The notes below the pieces were generated by a model. The model made no database searches, had not been told where the DNA came from, and was given only the letters and a program-made list of their open reading frames with translations. From assembly GCF_900163965.1 (NCBI RefSeq), contig NZ_FULE01000042.1, positions 1 to 64,000 on the forward strand: 64,000 nucleotides of DNA, given 5' to 3'. A program made the translations under genes and the position numbers. This document shows, in pieces, positions 41,033 through 50,350 of the stretch. Each line of letters opens with the position of its first letter. The first letter of the stretch is position 1. This stretch comes from Vibrio ruber DSM 16370. GTDB lineage: Bacteria > Pseudomonadota > Gammaproteobacteria > Enterobacterales > Vibrionaceae.

Positions 41033-41794
41033 ATGAGTATAGGATTAATCATTGCCTTGGTTGGCGTATTGCTCCTTCTGATTTTGGGCTACAACATTAT
41101 GTTGCAGTATAAAGTCAAAGTCGAAACAGCAAAAAAACACGAGTCTACTCGTTATGTCGCAATCATTGATGCCACCGAGGATCTAATTGGTAACGCCCAC
41201 CACGTCCCTTATAGTAAGGACTTGTTGCTGTGTTTGAATAACCGGATTCTGGATGCACTACAAAACATGTACGAGTTAGATCCCAAAAATAAACAACTTG
41301 CACATCGTATCGAAAACATGCAGGGACAAGTGAAAAACCTGCGTGAAAACCAGCCGAATCAGGACAGTACAACATTCAAATCGCCGACCAACGACAAACA
41401 AGCGATTACAATGCTCAAGCTCGTAAAGCGACTGAGAGATACGATTCGGAGCGAACATAACAAAGGGCGCCTGGACACCCAGACCTATGTGACAGAAAAT
41501 GCGCGTCTGGAAATGATTCAGATACGCATCAATATTGAAAATGTCATCAAACGAGCGAATGAGTCGATTGTCCGTGGGCAACCGGGAACGGCTATTCAGC
41601 TACTGAAGAAAGGTATTGATGTCCTCAGTACAAAAAATGATGCTTATTCAAATCAAGCGCGGGAAAAGCTGCAAGCCATGTACGATGAACTCGAGAACAA
41701 GCGTCAGCAGAAGAAAACCCCGGTTGAAGCTCAGGGCGACCGAGAACGGGATGACGATATGGAAGCCCTCTTCGGCGAAAAGAAAAAGTGGTAG
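41033..41794 (+). CDS. Unrecognised membrane-anchored coiled-coil protein
   Basis: I do not recognise this gene. The 253-residue product starts with one membrane helix (IGLIIALVGVLLLLILGYNIML) and no cleavage site, then a long charged helical region in the cytoplasm with probable coiled coil (residues about 60-110 and 135-230). It ends in a charged tail DRERDDDMEALFGEKKKW. Repeated pattern IENVIKRANESIVRGQPGTAIQLLKKGIDVL resembles helical-repeat proteins. Composition matches its neighbours, so it is likely a native Vibrio gene. It is divergent from cysB and separated from miaE by a terminator. Confidence 0.8.
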   Translation: MSIGLIIALVGVLLLLILGYNIMLQYKVKVETAKKHESTRYVAIIDATEDLIGNAHHVPYSKDLLLCLNNRILDALQNMYELDPKNKQLAHRIENMQGQVKNLRENQPNQDSTTFKSPTNDKQAITMLKLVKRLRDTIRSEHNKGRLDTQTYVTENARLEMIQIRINIENVIKRANESIVRGQPGTAIQLLKKGIDVLSTKNDAYSNQAREKLQAMYDELENKRQQKKTPVEAQGDRERDDDMEALFGEKKKW

Positions 41795-41837
41795 TTCCCT
41801 ACCTCCCCTTCCTGATTTAATTTTATCGATTTATAAC

Positions 41838-41859
41838 AGGTCGCTCTGGCGACCTTTTT
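41838..41859 (+). terminator. Terminator upstream of miaE
   Basis: AGGTCGC (41838-41844) pairs with GCGACCT (41849-41855) around TCTG and runs into TTTTT on the plus strand. Confidence 0.88.
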
Positions 41860-41872
41860 AAGTTTAAGAACC

Positions 41873-42643
41873 ATGACCAGTAACGACCATTATCAACAAT
41901 TACTCCAACCTATTCATGACTTTTTACAATGTGAAACTCCTGAAGCATGGATTGACGAAGCGAAAAAACCAGAGAATTTAAAAGTCATTCTGATTGATCA
42001 TCTACTGTGTGAATTGAAGGCCGGACAATCCGCCATGTATCTTATCCGTAAATACGCGGTCGATACAGCAAGTGCATCAGCCCTACTCGCATGGTTTAAA
42101 CCCTATGAAGATTTTGCCTATCGTAAATTAGGTTCTCTAACGGGACTGAAAGGCAAAAGCCAACTCTCCAAAACCATCATGGCAAAAGCTGATTCGTCGT
42201 ACAGCCAAGATTTAATCGATAAAATGGTTTTACTGATCAAAGAAGAGCTCCATCACTTCTATCAAGTACTCGAGATAATGGCGAAAAAAGGAATTACCTA
42301 TGAGAATATTCCTGCCGGTCGTTATGCAAAAGGACTATTATCACAGGTCAAAACCTATGAACCGGATGCGCTCATCGATAAATTAATTATTGGTGCCTAC
42401 ATTGAGGCACGCTCATGTGAGCGTTTTGCCAAACTCGCCCCACACATGGATGACGATATAGCGAAGTTCTATATATCTTTATTACGTTCAGAAGCCCGTC
42501 ACTATCAGGACTACCTGACACTGGCTCAGCAAATTGCTCATCAAGATATTTCTCAGCGAATCGATACAATAGGAAAAATCGAAGCAGAACTGATTCTCTC
42601 TCCCGATCCTCGTTTCCGATTCCATAGTGGCATTCCCTGCTGA
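41873..42643 (+). CDS. miaE: tRNA 2-methylthio-N6-isopentenyladenosine hydroxylase
   Basis: MiaE is a diiron enzyme that hydroxylates ms2i6A37 in tRNA. The 256-residue product is helical with the expected carboxylate/histidine ligands in KEELHHFYQVLEIM, GAYIEARSCERF and RSEARHYQDYL. The ATG lies only 13 bases after the previous terminator's T-run, so expression probably begins upstream and depends on partial read-through, or a promoter overlaps the hairpin. It ends convergently with pyrF. Confidence 0.92.
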   Translation: MTSNDHYQQLLQPIHDFLQCETPEAWIDEAKKPENLKVILIDHLLCELKAGQSAMYLIRKYAVDTASASALLAWFKPYEDFAYRKLGSLTGLKGKSQLSKTIMAKADSSYSQDLIDKMVLLIKEELHHFYQVLEIMAKKGITYENIPAGRYAKGLLSQVKTYEPDALIDKLIIGAYIEARSCERFAKLAPHMDDDIAKFYISLLRSEARHYQDYLTLAQQIAHQDISQRIDTIGKIEAELILSPDPRFRFHSGIPC

Positions 42644-42685
42644 GACGCAGAGATCCATTATCTTGCGATAAATCATATTCAAAAA

Positions 42686-42707
42686 AACAGGGGCTAAAGC
42701 CCCTGTT
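42686..42707 (-). terminator. Terminator of pyrF
   Basis: AACAGGGGC (42686-42694) pairs with GCCCCTGTT (42699-42707) around TAAA. On the minus strand it is followed by TTTTT, which suits pyrF; on the plus strand the T-run is poor. Confidence 0.9.
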
Positions 42708-42736
42708 CTATTGCCAGCAATCTTACTTGAGCAGCT

Positions 42737-43438
42737 CTACGACAAAAGAATTGAGTGATTGATACGCTTTAAAACCGATGCCGGTTCTTGTGCCTGAGTA
42801 ATCGGTCTGCCGATAACCAAATAATCAGACCCCTCTGAAATAGCTTCTTGAGGGGTCATAATTCGCTGTTGATCACCGACATCACTGCCCTCAGGGCGAA
42901 TTCCCGGTGTCACCAACTGAAATGACTGACCCAATTGCTCTTTGAGCTGACGAGCTTCCTGAGCAGAACATACCACCCCATCCAAGCCTGAATTTTTTGT
43001 CAATGTTGCAAGACGAAGTACTTGTTCTTGAGGGGTAACATTCAGGCCGATATCGGCCAAATCATGTTGCGACATACTGGTTAAGACCGTCACACCAATC
43101 AACAGCGGTCTGTCTGTACCATAAGGTTCAAGAATTTCCCGAGCGGCATTCATCATCCGCTCACCACCACTGGCATGAACGTTCACCATCCAGATACCCA
43201 GTTCAGCCGCAGCTCTCACCGCTTTGGCACAAGTATTGGGGATATCGTGAAATTTCAGATCCAAAAAAACAGAGAAGCCACGTTGGTGTAATGCGCGAAC
43301 AAAATCAGGCCCGAATAACGTGAACATTTCTTTCCCGACTTTCAACCGGCAATGCTGAGGATCAATTTGATCAACAAAACGTAACGCTTCGGCTTGATTC
43401 TCATAATCCAGTGCTACAATAACTCTCGGCTCGCCCAT
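42737..43438 (-). CDS. pyrF: Orotidine 5'-phosphate decarboxylase
   Basis: PyrF converts OMP to UMP, the last step of pyrimidine synthesis. The 233-residue product has the catalytic motif [16 protein letters not shown] with the D-x-K-x-x-D residues, VALDYENQ near the N-terminus, and the phosphate-binding end VTPGIRPEG and [26 protein letters not shown] precedes the ATG. It follows lapB after 68 bases, the same arrangement as lapAB-pyrF in E. coli. Confidence 0.96.
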   Translation of the reverse strand: MGEPRVIVALDYENQAEALRFVDQIDPQHCRLKVGKEMFTLFGPDFVRALHQRGFSVFLDLKFHDIPNTCAKAVRAAAELGIWMVNVHASGGERMMNAAREILEPYGTDRPLLIGVTVLTSMSQHDLADIGLNVTPQEQVLRLATLTKNSGLDGVVCSAQEARQLKEQLGQSFQLVTPGIRPEGSDVGDQQRIMTPQEAISEGSDYLVIGRPITQAQEPASVLKRINHSILLS

Positions 43439-43506
43439 TTCTTCTCCTCTGTTTTATGTCGTAATGATCTGAATTCAATTCTTGTTTCAGGTGTTTCGGA
43501 GCATGT

Positions 43507-44676
43507 TTACTCGCCATCCAAACCCCGAATCGGTTTAACCTCTCCCCAGCTCTTACACGATGGACAGTGCCAATATAATGAATGAGAGGAGAAACCGCAT
43601 TTCCGGCAACGATAATGAGGCTTTATCCTCATCTGTTCTCCGACCATGCTTTGCAATGCAGATAAACTTTTTTTCGCCCGCCCTTCCTCAGCTTCCGCTA
43701 AGTGGTAATCCATTAACCGATAAAACCCTTTCATGGTCGGATTCTTCACCAACTGCTTCGTCAGTAAATCTAGTGCAGCCCCCACGCCTTCATGGTGAGC
43801 AACCAGCTGGGCCAGCATCAATTCAGCTGAAGCACCGGCTTGCTGGGCAATACATTTCCTTAAAAAATCAATCAGTCCCTGTTCATGACCGGAACGGTGA
43901 TAACATTCAGCAAGTGTCGGCAAAATTTCACCGACATAATCGACATCCTGCTCAAGCACCATCTCCATATAACGAATTGTATTGCGATAATCTTCTTTCT
44001 CTAAATAAAGCTTTCCTAAACCAATGCTTGCTCTGACACATTTCGGATCTTCCGACAGCGCTTTCTTGTATATTTGTATCGCTTTCATATCATCACGCAT
44101 CGATTGCGCATCCGCTGCAAGCTCACACCAAAAGTACGCAATACTCTTACGCATCTTCTTGCGGCCAAGTTTAACCAAGGCATGAGCACAATCGATGGCT
44201 TTCATCCATTCCCGGGTTTGCTGATAAATCGAAGTTAATTGAATTAACGCTGATTCCCGATGCTCGGGTTCTTCAATGAGTTGCTCGAAGATCCGCTCGG
44301 CTCGATCCAAAAAACCGGCAACCATATAGTCTTTTGCTAATTGTTGCAGTGAAAGGTTCTTTTGATCGATGGTCAACCCTGAGCGAGAGATCAGATTCTG
44401 GTGAATCCGAATTGCTCGGTCAACTTCGCCCCGGGAACGAAATAAGTTACCGAGAGCCAAATGCGTATCAATCGTCTCATCATCGACTTGGAGTAATTCG
44501 ATAAAGTGATCAACCGCCTTATCTGATTGATCAGATAACAGCAAGTTAAGTCCCGTGACATATTGACGGGAAATCTGGTGAGAGTGTTTCTGCTTGTCCT
44601 GCTGAGCACTGCGGTGACCCATATACCAACCATAGGCAGCAGCGATCGGCAATAACAAGAAGAGTATTTCTAACAT
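43507..44676 (-). CDS. lapB: Lipopolysaccharide assembly protein LapB
   Basis: LapB (YciM) is a membrane-anchored TPR protein that coordinates LPS synthesis and FtsH-dependent LpxC degradation. The 389-residue product has an N-terminal helix (MLEILFLLLPIAAAYGWYMG), about nine TPR units, and a C-terminal rubredoxin-like metal site with two C-x2-C pairs (YRCRKCGFSSHSLYWHCPSCKSWG). It lies 9 bases after lapA. Confidence 0.95.
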   Translation of the reverse strand: MLEILFLLLPIAAAYGWYMGHRSAQQDKQKHSHQISRQYVTGLNLLLSDQSDKAVDHFIELLQVDDETIDTHLALGNLFRSRGEVDRAIRIHQNLISRSGLTIDQKNLSLQQLAKDYMVAGFLDRAERIFEQLIEEPEHRESALIQLTSIYQQTREWMKAIDCAHALVKLGRKKMRKSIAYFWCELAADAQSMRDDMKAIQIYKKALSEDPKCVRASIGLGKLYLEKEDYRNTIRYMEMVLEQDVDYVGEILPTLAECYHRSGHEQGLIDFLRKCIAQQAGASAELMLAQLVAHHEGVGAALDLLTKQLVKNPTMKGFYRLMDYHLAEAEEGRAKKSLSALQSMVGEQMRIKPHYRCRKCGFSSHSLYWHCPSCKSWGEVKPIRGLDGE

Positions 44677-44685
44677 CGAGCTATA

Positions 44686-44970
44686 TTATCCGATATTCAG
44701 TTTCTCTTTCGCAACTGAGCGCTGAGCCTCACTCTTGTTCAGTTGCTTATTCAAACGACGAATCTGTAGTTTTGCTTTGAGATGCAAACTACCAAAGATA
44801 AGCCACGCGATGGCAAAACCTGTGACAAAAACTGCTCCCAAAAGCCAAGATAAATGGAACTCACCTTTTGCTAACAAATAGTTGAATGTGACAACTTCTT
44901 GGTTTTGAGCGCCCAAAGCTAAGGCAACAAGGAAGAGAACGAGAAGAAAAATGATTTTTAGGACTCTCAT
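44686..44970 (-). CDS. lapA: Lipopolysaccharide assembly protein LapA
   Basis: LapA (YciS) is a small inner-membrane partner of LapB. The ATG at 44970 (MRVLKIIFLLVLFLVALALGAQNQEVVTFNYLL) gives 94 residues with two membrane helices (about 1-21 and 40-63) and a short coiled-coil tail. The frame remains open to 45000 but the shorter start is family-typical. A terminator separates it from ihfB. Confidence 0.93.
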   Translation of the reverse strand: MRVLKIIFLLVLFLVALALGAQNQEVVTFNYLLAKGEFHLSWLLGAVFVTGFAIAWLIFGSLHLKAKLQIRRLNKQLNKSEAQRSVAKEKLNIG

Positions 44971-45064
44971 AATGGGAAAACCTGCATCAGTTATTGGCAT
45001 CCCTGATTATGCAAGAAAATCACCATCCATACCATGATAATTGATAATATCGTATCCAAAAAAA

Positions 45065-45086
45065 CGGCATATCGAATGATATGCCG
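45065..45086 (-). terminator. Terminator of ihfB
   Basis: CGGCATATC (45065-45073) pairs with GATATGCCG (45078-45086) around GAAT. The minus strand continues in TTTTTTT, so it ends ihfB before lapA. Confidence 0.92.
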
Positions 45087-45106
45087 CACAGATTCGTTTG
45101 CAAAAA

Positions 45107-45391
45107 TCAGATCGCACCATTAACGCGCTCTCTGAGCTCTTTGCCAGGTTTAAAGTGAGGGACATACTTACCATCCAATTCAACTTTTTCACCTGTTTTA
45201 GGGTTGCGTCCCGTGCGAGGCTCACGATAATGCAGAGAGAAACTGCCAAAGCCACGAATCTCTATTCTGTCACCCTGCTCCAACGATGTCGCCATATGCT
45301 CGATAATATCTTTTACGGCATCTTCGATTTCTTTCGCGGACAGATGAGTTTGCTCTGCGCACAATCTTTCAATCAATTCAGACTTCGTCAT
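45107..45391 (-). CDS. ihfB: Integration host factor beta subunit
   Basis: IHF-beta pairs with IHF-alpha to bend DNA. The 94-residue product has the family sequence [27 protein letters not shown] and the DNA-arm segment [56 protein letters not shown] precedes the ATG. It follows rpsA after a hairpin, the conserved rpsA-ihfB order. Confidence 0.97.
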   Translation of the reverse strand: MTKSELIERLCAEQTHLSAKEIEDAVKDIIEHMATSLEQGDRIEIRGFGSFSLHYREPRTGRNPKTGEKVELDGKYVPHFKPGKELRERVNGAI

Positions 45392-45439
45392 AGTTTCCCT
45401 CTTCTTACTTGCAATATGAGCATCAAAATCCTAACTAAA

Positions 45440-45467
45440 AAAAAGGAGCCAAAGCGGCTCCTTTTTT
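45440..45467 (-). terminator. Terminator between rpsA and ihfB
   Basis: AAAAAGGAGCC pairs with GGCTCCTTTTT around AAAGC. A and T tracts on both sides; on the minus strand it follows the rpsA stop within 12 bases. Confidence 0.9.
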
Positions 45468-45477
45468 GCGAATTACA

Positions 45478-47148
45478 TTATTCGCCTTTAGCAGCCTTGA
45501 AAGCATCAGCCATAGCATTACCGAACGCGCCTTCTTCTTGCTTGTTCAGTGAAGCCATTGCTTCTTGCTCTTCTGCTTCATCTTTCGCTTTGACAGATAA
45601 GTTGATAACACGGTTCTTACGGTCTACACCAGTAAATTTCGCTTCAACACTATCACCAACGCTCAGGATGAGAGATGCGTCTTCAACTCGGTCACGAGAT
45701 ACTTCAGAAGCACGGATGTAACCTTCAACGCCATCTTCTAGTTCAATTGTAGCACCTTTCGCATCAACTGCAGTAACAGTACCATTGACTAGTGTGCCTT
45801 TTTTGTTGTCAGCAACATATGCGTTGAATGGGTCGTTTTCCATTTGCTTAACGCCAAGAGAAATACGCTCACGCTCTGCGTCAACAGCAAGAACAACAGC
45901 AGAGATTTCATCGCCTTTCTTGTATTCACGAACCGCTTCTTCTCCAGGAACATTCCAAGAGATATCAGACAGGTGAACCAGACCGTCGATGCCACCATCC
46001 AGACCGATAAAGATACCGAAATCAGTGATAGACTTGATCTTACCTGTAACTTTGTCGCCTTTCGCCTGAGCTTCAGCGAACTGTTGCCATGGGTTAGCTT
46101 TACACTGTTTCAGACCCAGAGAAATACGACGACGCTCTTCATCGATATCCAGAACCATTACTTCAACTTCGTCACCGACGTTGACAACTTTAGATGGGTG
46201 GATGTTCTTATTCGTCCAATCCATTTCTGAAACGTGAACCAGACCTTCAACGCCTTCTTCGATTTCAACGAAGCAGCCATAATCAGTCAGGTTAGTCACA
46301 CGACCAGTCAGCTTGTGACCTTCTGGGTAACGTTTTGCAATTGCAACCCATGGATCTTCACCTAGCTGTTTCAGACCAAGTGATACACGTGTACGATCAC
46401 GATCGAACTTAAGCACTTTCACTAAGATTTCGTCACCAACGTTGACGATTTCAGATGGATGCTTAACACGTTTCCAAGCCATATCAGTGATGTGCAGAAG
46501 ACCATCAACACCACCTAAATCAACAAACGCACCGTAGTCAGTCAGGTTCTTAACGATACCTTTAACTTCTGTGCCTTCTTGTAGTGTCTCAAGCAGTTCA
46601 TCACGCTCAACACTGTTTTCAGATTCGATAACAGCACGGCGAGAAACAACAACGTTGTTGCGTTTCTGATCCAGCTTAATTACTTTGAACTCTAGCTCTT
46701 TGTTTTCCAGATGAGCGGTGTCACGAATTGGACGAACGTCAACCAGAGAGCCAGGAAGGAAAGCACGAATACCGTTCAGTTCAACAGTAAAACCACCTTT
46801 AACTTTACCATTGATAATACCAACAACAGTTTCAGCTTCTTCGTATGCTTTCTCAAGAACGATCCAAGCTTCGTGGCGTTTCGCTTTCTCACGAGAAAGT
46901 TGAGTTTCACCGAAACCGTCTTCTACTGCATCCAGCGCGACATCGACTTCAGAACCGACTTCAACTTCAAGTTCGCCAGCAGCGTTCTTGAACTGTTCAG
47001 CAGGGATTGCAGATTCAGACTTCAGACCTGCATCAACAAGAACAAAACCGTTCTCGATAGCAACAACGGTACCTTTAACGATAGTACCAGTCTGGAATTC
47101 AGTTTCGTTTAGAAACTCTTCAAAGAGTTGAGCAAAAGATTCAGTCAT
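45478..47148 (-). CDS. rpsA: 30S ribosomal protein S1
   Basis: S1 binds mRNA leaders and helps unfold them for translation. The 556-residue product contains six S1 domains, recognised by repeated patterns such as [49 protein letters not shown] and [25 protein letters not shown]. There is no Shine-Dalgarno sequence before the ATG (TTTGAAGATGAAATAAATG), as in E. coli rpsA, whose leader structure drives high translation and autoregulation. A hairpin with a GGA loop lies just upstream. Confidence 0.97.
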   Translation of the reverse strand: MTESFAQLFEEFLNETEFQTGTIVKGTVVAIENGFVLVDAGLKSESAIPAEQFKNAAGELEVEVGSEVDVALDAVEDGFGETQLSREKAKRHEAWIVLEKAYEEAETVVGIINGKVKGGFTVELNGIRAFLPGSLVDVRPIRDTAHLENKELEFKVIKLDQKRNNVVVSRRAVIESENSVERDELLETLQEGTEVKGIVKNLTDYGAFVDLGGVDGLLHITDMAWKRVKHPSEIVNVGDEILVKVLKFDRDRTRVSLGLKQLGEDPWVAIAKRYPEGHKLTGRVTNLTDYGCFVEIEEGVEGLVHVSEMDWTNKNIHPSKVVNVGDEVEVMVLDIDEERRRISLGLKQCKANPWQQFAEAQAKGDKVTGKIKSITDFGIFIGLDGGIDGLVHLSDISWNVPGEEAVREYKKGDEISAVVLAVDAERERISLGVKQMENDPFNAYVADNKKGTLVNGTVTAVDAKGATIELEDGVEGYIRASEVSRDRVEDASLILSVGDSVEAKFTGVDRKNRVINLSVKAKDEAEEQEAMASLNKQEEGAFGNAMADAFKAAKGE

Positions 47149-47175
47149 TTATTTCATCTTCAAAATATTAAACTT

Positions 47176-47197
47176 CCACGGGTATCCTACCGCGTGG
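47176..47197 (-). promoter_or_regulatory. rpsA: rpsA leader hairpin with GGA in the loop
   Basis: On the minus strand CCACG-C-GGTA and TACC-CGTGG form a stem with a one-base bulge and the triloop GGA, ending 27 bases before the rpsA start. Structured leaders with GGA-type loops are known for gammaproteobacterial rpsA autoregulation; the same loop would also suit CsrA. Function here is inferred. Confidence 0.6.
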
Positions 47198-47265
47198 GGT
47201 TATGAATTTCGCCGATCATCATCCTTGACACCGACGTTCCGCACTGACGATTGCTTAGCACACGG

Positions 47266-47949
47266 CTAGCGAACCGCCAGTTTAGATTCTATATATTGTA
47301 GCGATGTTTCGAGAACCTGCTCGATAGACATAGACGTAGAGTCAAGAACCAATGCATCATCAGCAGGACGTAATGGCGCAACGGGACGATTTCGGTCTCT
47401 TTCGTCACGCTCACGAATTTCGCTTAAAAGGTCATCAAATTTAACATCAACCCCTTTAAGTTGCAACTGGTTATAGCGTCTTTTTGCCCGCTCCTCCGAG
47501 CTGGCATCCAAGAATATTTTGACTTCTGCATCAGGGAAAACAATCGTCCCCATATCTCGGCCATCAGCAACGAGTCCGGTTTCTTTGACAAACGCACGTT
47601 GACGTCGCAAAAGCGCCTCTCGTACCCGGGGGAAAGCAGCCACTTTAGAGGCAGCCATGCCCGTTTCTTCCTTACGGAGTTCTCCGGAGACATCCTCACC
47701 TTCCAGAATGACTTTGACCAAATCTCCTTCAGCAATAAATTCAACATCCAAATGCGTTGCTAAAGGTACCAAAGCATCTTCAGATTCGGTATCAACACCA
47801 TGATGAATCGCAGCCAAAGCCAGGACACGATACAGTGCGCCGGAATCCAGCAAATCAAACCCCAACGCTTTAGCGATACACATACACAGCGTACCTTTCC
47901 CGGCGCCACTTGGTCCATCAACGGTAATCACCGGTGTATAAGAAGACAT
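47266..47949 (-). CDS. cmk: Cytidylate kinase
   Basis: Cmk phosphorylates CMP and dCMP. The 227-residue product has the P-loop [15 protein letters not shown], the NMP-binding region ([14 protein letters not shown]), and [22 protein letters not shown] with R-D-E-R-D-R-N-R later. GGAGTAAGAC precedes the ATG. It lies upstream of rpsA as in other gammaproteobacteria. The AT-rich quorum-sensing block begins immediately upstream of it. Confidence 0.97.
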   Translation of the reverse strand: MSSYTPVITVDGPSGAGKGTLCMCIAKALGFDLLDSGALYRVLALAAIHHGVDTESEDALVPLATHLDVEFIAEGDLVKVILEGEDVSGELRKEETGMAASKVAAFPRVREALLRRQRAFVKETGLVADGRDMGTIVFPDAEVKIFLDASSEERAKRRYNQLQLKGVDVKFDDLLSEIRERDERDRNRPVAPLRPADDALVLDSTSMSIEQVLETSLQYIESKLAVR

Positions 47950-48256
47950 GTCTTACTCCACTATTCAAATGATTGCGGCTAAAATCCGCACCTTGCCGGT
48001 GCCGCATTATAAAGACTCAGCGGCTCAGGAGCCATAGGGGATTTCAGAAAGTTATTAAGTAGTAGATTCCTCATTTAAACAGCAATATCACGAACACCCA
48101 TCGAAATAACAAATTCATCAATTAAATTCTCACTATAACCATAATAAAAATTGATGAAAATGGCTTTTATTTGTATCCATTCATCTGAATTTATCTTACA
48201 CTCTTGACTGAAAAATCAAGATAATTATTCAATTAATACATGAGGTGTAATTTAAC
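47950..48256. other. Intergenic region with left boundary of the AT-rich block
   Basis: Base composition drops here: by hand count 28 of 60 G+C at 48001-48060, then 20 of 60 and 12 of 60 in the next two lines. An inverted repeat, TTCATCAATT (48114-48123) and AATTGATGAA (48149-48158), lies about 100 bases before the next start codon. No tRNA, integrase or direct repeat is visible at the boundary. Confidence 0.6.
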
Positions 48257-50350
48257 TTGATCACTCAATTATTGAACTATATCGCTTATCCTAAAGCTTT
48301 ATTACTTCTCTTTGCATCAATAGGTGGAGCCTGTTGGCTATCTTATTTTATTATTTATTTATCGACTAAAAAACCTAAAACTTCCGGTTCTATAAAAAAC
48401 CTCTATTACTCATATTCAACATGCGTTTTTTTTATCATCTTGTGGATTGCCAGTAATGCATACTTTCATACAGATTTACTTGTTATATTCGGTGAAAGCA
48501 GTGCTATATATATGGCAAAAATGGCAAACATATTTTCATACATGTCATTAACATTCGCATTTATCTATTCATGTTATCTGACATCAGCTATACAAGAAAA
48601 TAAATTTAAGCTTTGGGAAATCATAACCATAGCTATAATGACTATATATGCATTTTATGTAAACTTTATATCTGGATATACTATAACTGGAGTTATTATT
48701 AAAGGCCCTAGTGATTTCACCATTACTTTTGGTCAAGCGACACCCTTTTTCTTTCTATCACTATTCATATACACATTTCTAACTTTATTTAAATTAACAA
48801 AATCAATAAAAACAAACCATGTAAAAATAAAACAATTAAAATCAATATATACAGTGCTAGGAATGATTATATATCTAGTCTCAACAGCAACACTTCATTT
48901 AATCATAACCTTTATATATGATGATTTCTCATTAACTTGGATTCCTCCATTCTTAGCAATAATTTGTTTAAGCGTTGTTGGATATGCTTCTATAAATTAT
49001 AGATTCTATAGTTGGAAATACTTAATATATTCTGCTATAAAAACAGCCACAACTCTACTATTTTATATAGTCCCTATTACAATTTTATCTGTAAAATTAA
49101 ATATGCCATTAAGTTTTATTCTCATTATATTATGGTGTTTTATTCATACATATCATTGGAAAAAAATAGCAAAACTATCTACTAAAATAGCCAGTCTATT
49201 AGTATATAAAGAACCATCAACTCCTATTGAGCAAATCTACACTACATCTAAAAATGTTCATAATTCTTTACAAGATTTAATAGACACAGTTTCCCAATCT
49301 CTAAAACTTGATGGCAAACTATCCATCATATCATTAGATAATGAGTTAACTTCGATCTATAAAGAGTATTCACATGGTCAAAATTCGGCTTTAATTTTAG
49401 ATGAAATAGAATACCAATTAGATAATAAAGAGCATGATTATTTAAAAAAAATACATTTCAAGATGATTGAAAACAACTCAGCAGCAATACTTCCCATTTT
49501 TGACAATAATAATTCTATAGCCCAACTGTTATTATTACCTAGGAAATTAAATGGACTTTTATATTCAAACGAAGAAATTTATGCAATACAATGCATATTG
49601 AAAGAAATCAGTTTTTTCCTCCACTGTGAAAATAAAATAAAACAATCTCAAAAAGCAGCCATATCTATTGCTTATGAAATGAAAACTCCTTTAAAGAATG
49701 TTCAATCATATATTTCAAAAATAGAGTCCCAAATAAATAATACAGAAAAAACCACATCATTACTAAGTAATATAATAGACATACGTAAAGCCATAAAAAA
49801 TGGACATCAAATAATTAACACTTCACTCAATGATGTTGATTGTATTTCAGAATCCAATAATGATGAATATATAGATATAAGTACTCTAGTCAAGGAATCT
49901 GTTAATGATCATGCTTATGACAACCAAAAAAGTATAGATAGAATATTTATAGACATTAAAGATAACTTTACTATACACGCTAATAAAACAAAAATAACAT
50001 TTGTTATTTTTAATTTATTGAAAAACGCTATTTATTATTTCGATTCACATCCTAAAAGCATAATAGAGATAAAAACGAAATCTGAAAAATCATGCAATAA
50101 GTTATATTTTAGAGATTATGGACCTGGTATAGAAGAAAAAATAATAGATAGTATATTCAGTGATTTCTTTACTTACAAAAAGCACAATGGAACAGGACTT
50201 GGATTGAGCTATTGTAAGCGAGTAATGAAGTCTATAAAAGGAGATATTCATTGTGAGTCTATATATGGTGAATATACTGAGTTTGTTCTTGTTTTTCCGA
50301 ATGTAGGTCATTCAAGGAGCATCACAAATCATATGAAAAGAATTGAATAA
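48257..50350 (+). CDS. LuxN-like receptor with defective histidine kinase (His to Tyr) and no receiver domain
   Basis: The 697-residue product is homologous to the autoinducer-1 receptor LuxN. About nine membrane helices occupy residues 10-305, with LuxN-type segments WIASNAYFHTDLL (63-75), ATPFFFLSL and TATLHLIITFIYDDFSLTWIPP, the region holding ligand-contact residues in V. harveyi LuxN. The dimerisation helix reads SIAYEMKTPL: Tyr473 (codon TAT, 49673-49675) replaces the phospho-accepting histidine. The ATP-binding domain keeps N-A-I-Y-Y-F (Asn590), D-Y-G-P-G-I (Asp620) and N-G-T-G-L-G-L-S. The frame stops right after this domain, without the receiver domain of LuxN. It starts with TTG, with GAGGTG 9 bases upstream. 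G+C is about 25% in sampled lines. It could modulate LuxN as a partner subunit; this is inference. Confidence 0.88.
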   Translation: MITQLLNYIAYPKALLLLFASIGGACWLSYFIIYLSTKKPKTSGSIKNLYYSYSTCVFFIILWIASNAYFHTDLLVIFGESSAIYMAKMANIFSYMSLTFAFIYSCYLTSAIQENKFKLWEIITIAIMTIYAFYVNFISGYTITGVIIKGPSDFTITFGQATPFFFLSLFIYTFLTLFKLTKSIKTNHVKIKQLKSIYTVLGMIIYLVSTATLHLIITFIYDDFSLTWIPPFLAIICLSVVGYASINYRFYSWKYLIYSAIKTATTLLFYIVPITILSVKLNMPLSFILIILWCFIHTYHWKKIAKLSTKIASLLVYKEPSTPIEQIYTTSKNVHNSLQDLIDTVSQSLKLDGKLSIISLDNELTSIYKEYSHGQNSALILDEIEYQLDNKEHDYLKKIHFKMIENNSAAILPIFDNNNSIAQLLLLPRKLNGLLYSNEEIYAIQCILKEISFFLHCENKIKQSQKAAISIAYEMKTPLKNVQSYISKIESQINNTEKTTSLLSNIIDIRKAIKNGHQIINTSLNDVDCISESNNDEYIDISTLVKESVNDHAYDNQKSIDRIFIDIKDNFTIHANKTKITFVIFNLLKNAIYYFDSHPKSIIEIKTKSEKSCNKLYFRDYGPGIEEKIIDSIFSDFFTYKKHNGTGLGLSYCKRVMKSIKGDIHCESIYGEYTEFVLVFPNVGHSRSITNHMKRIE

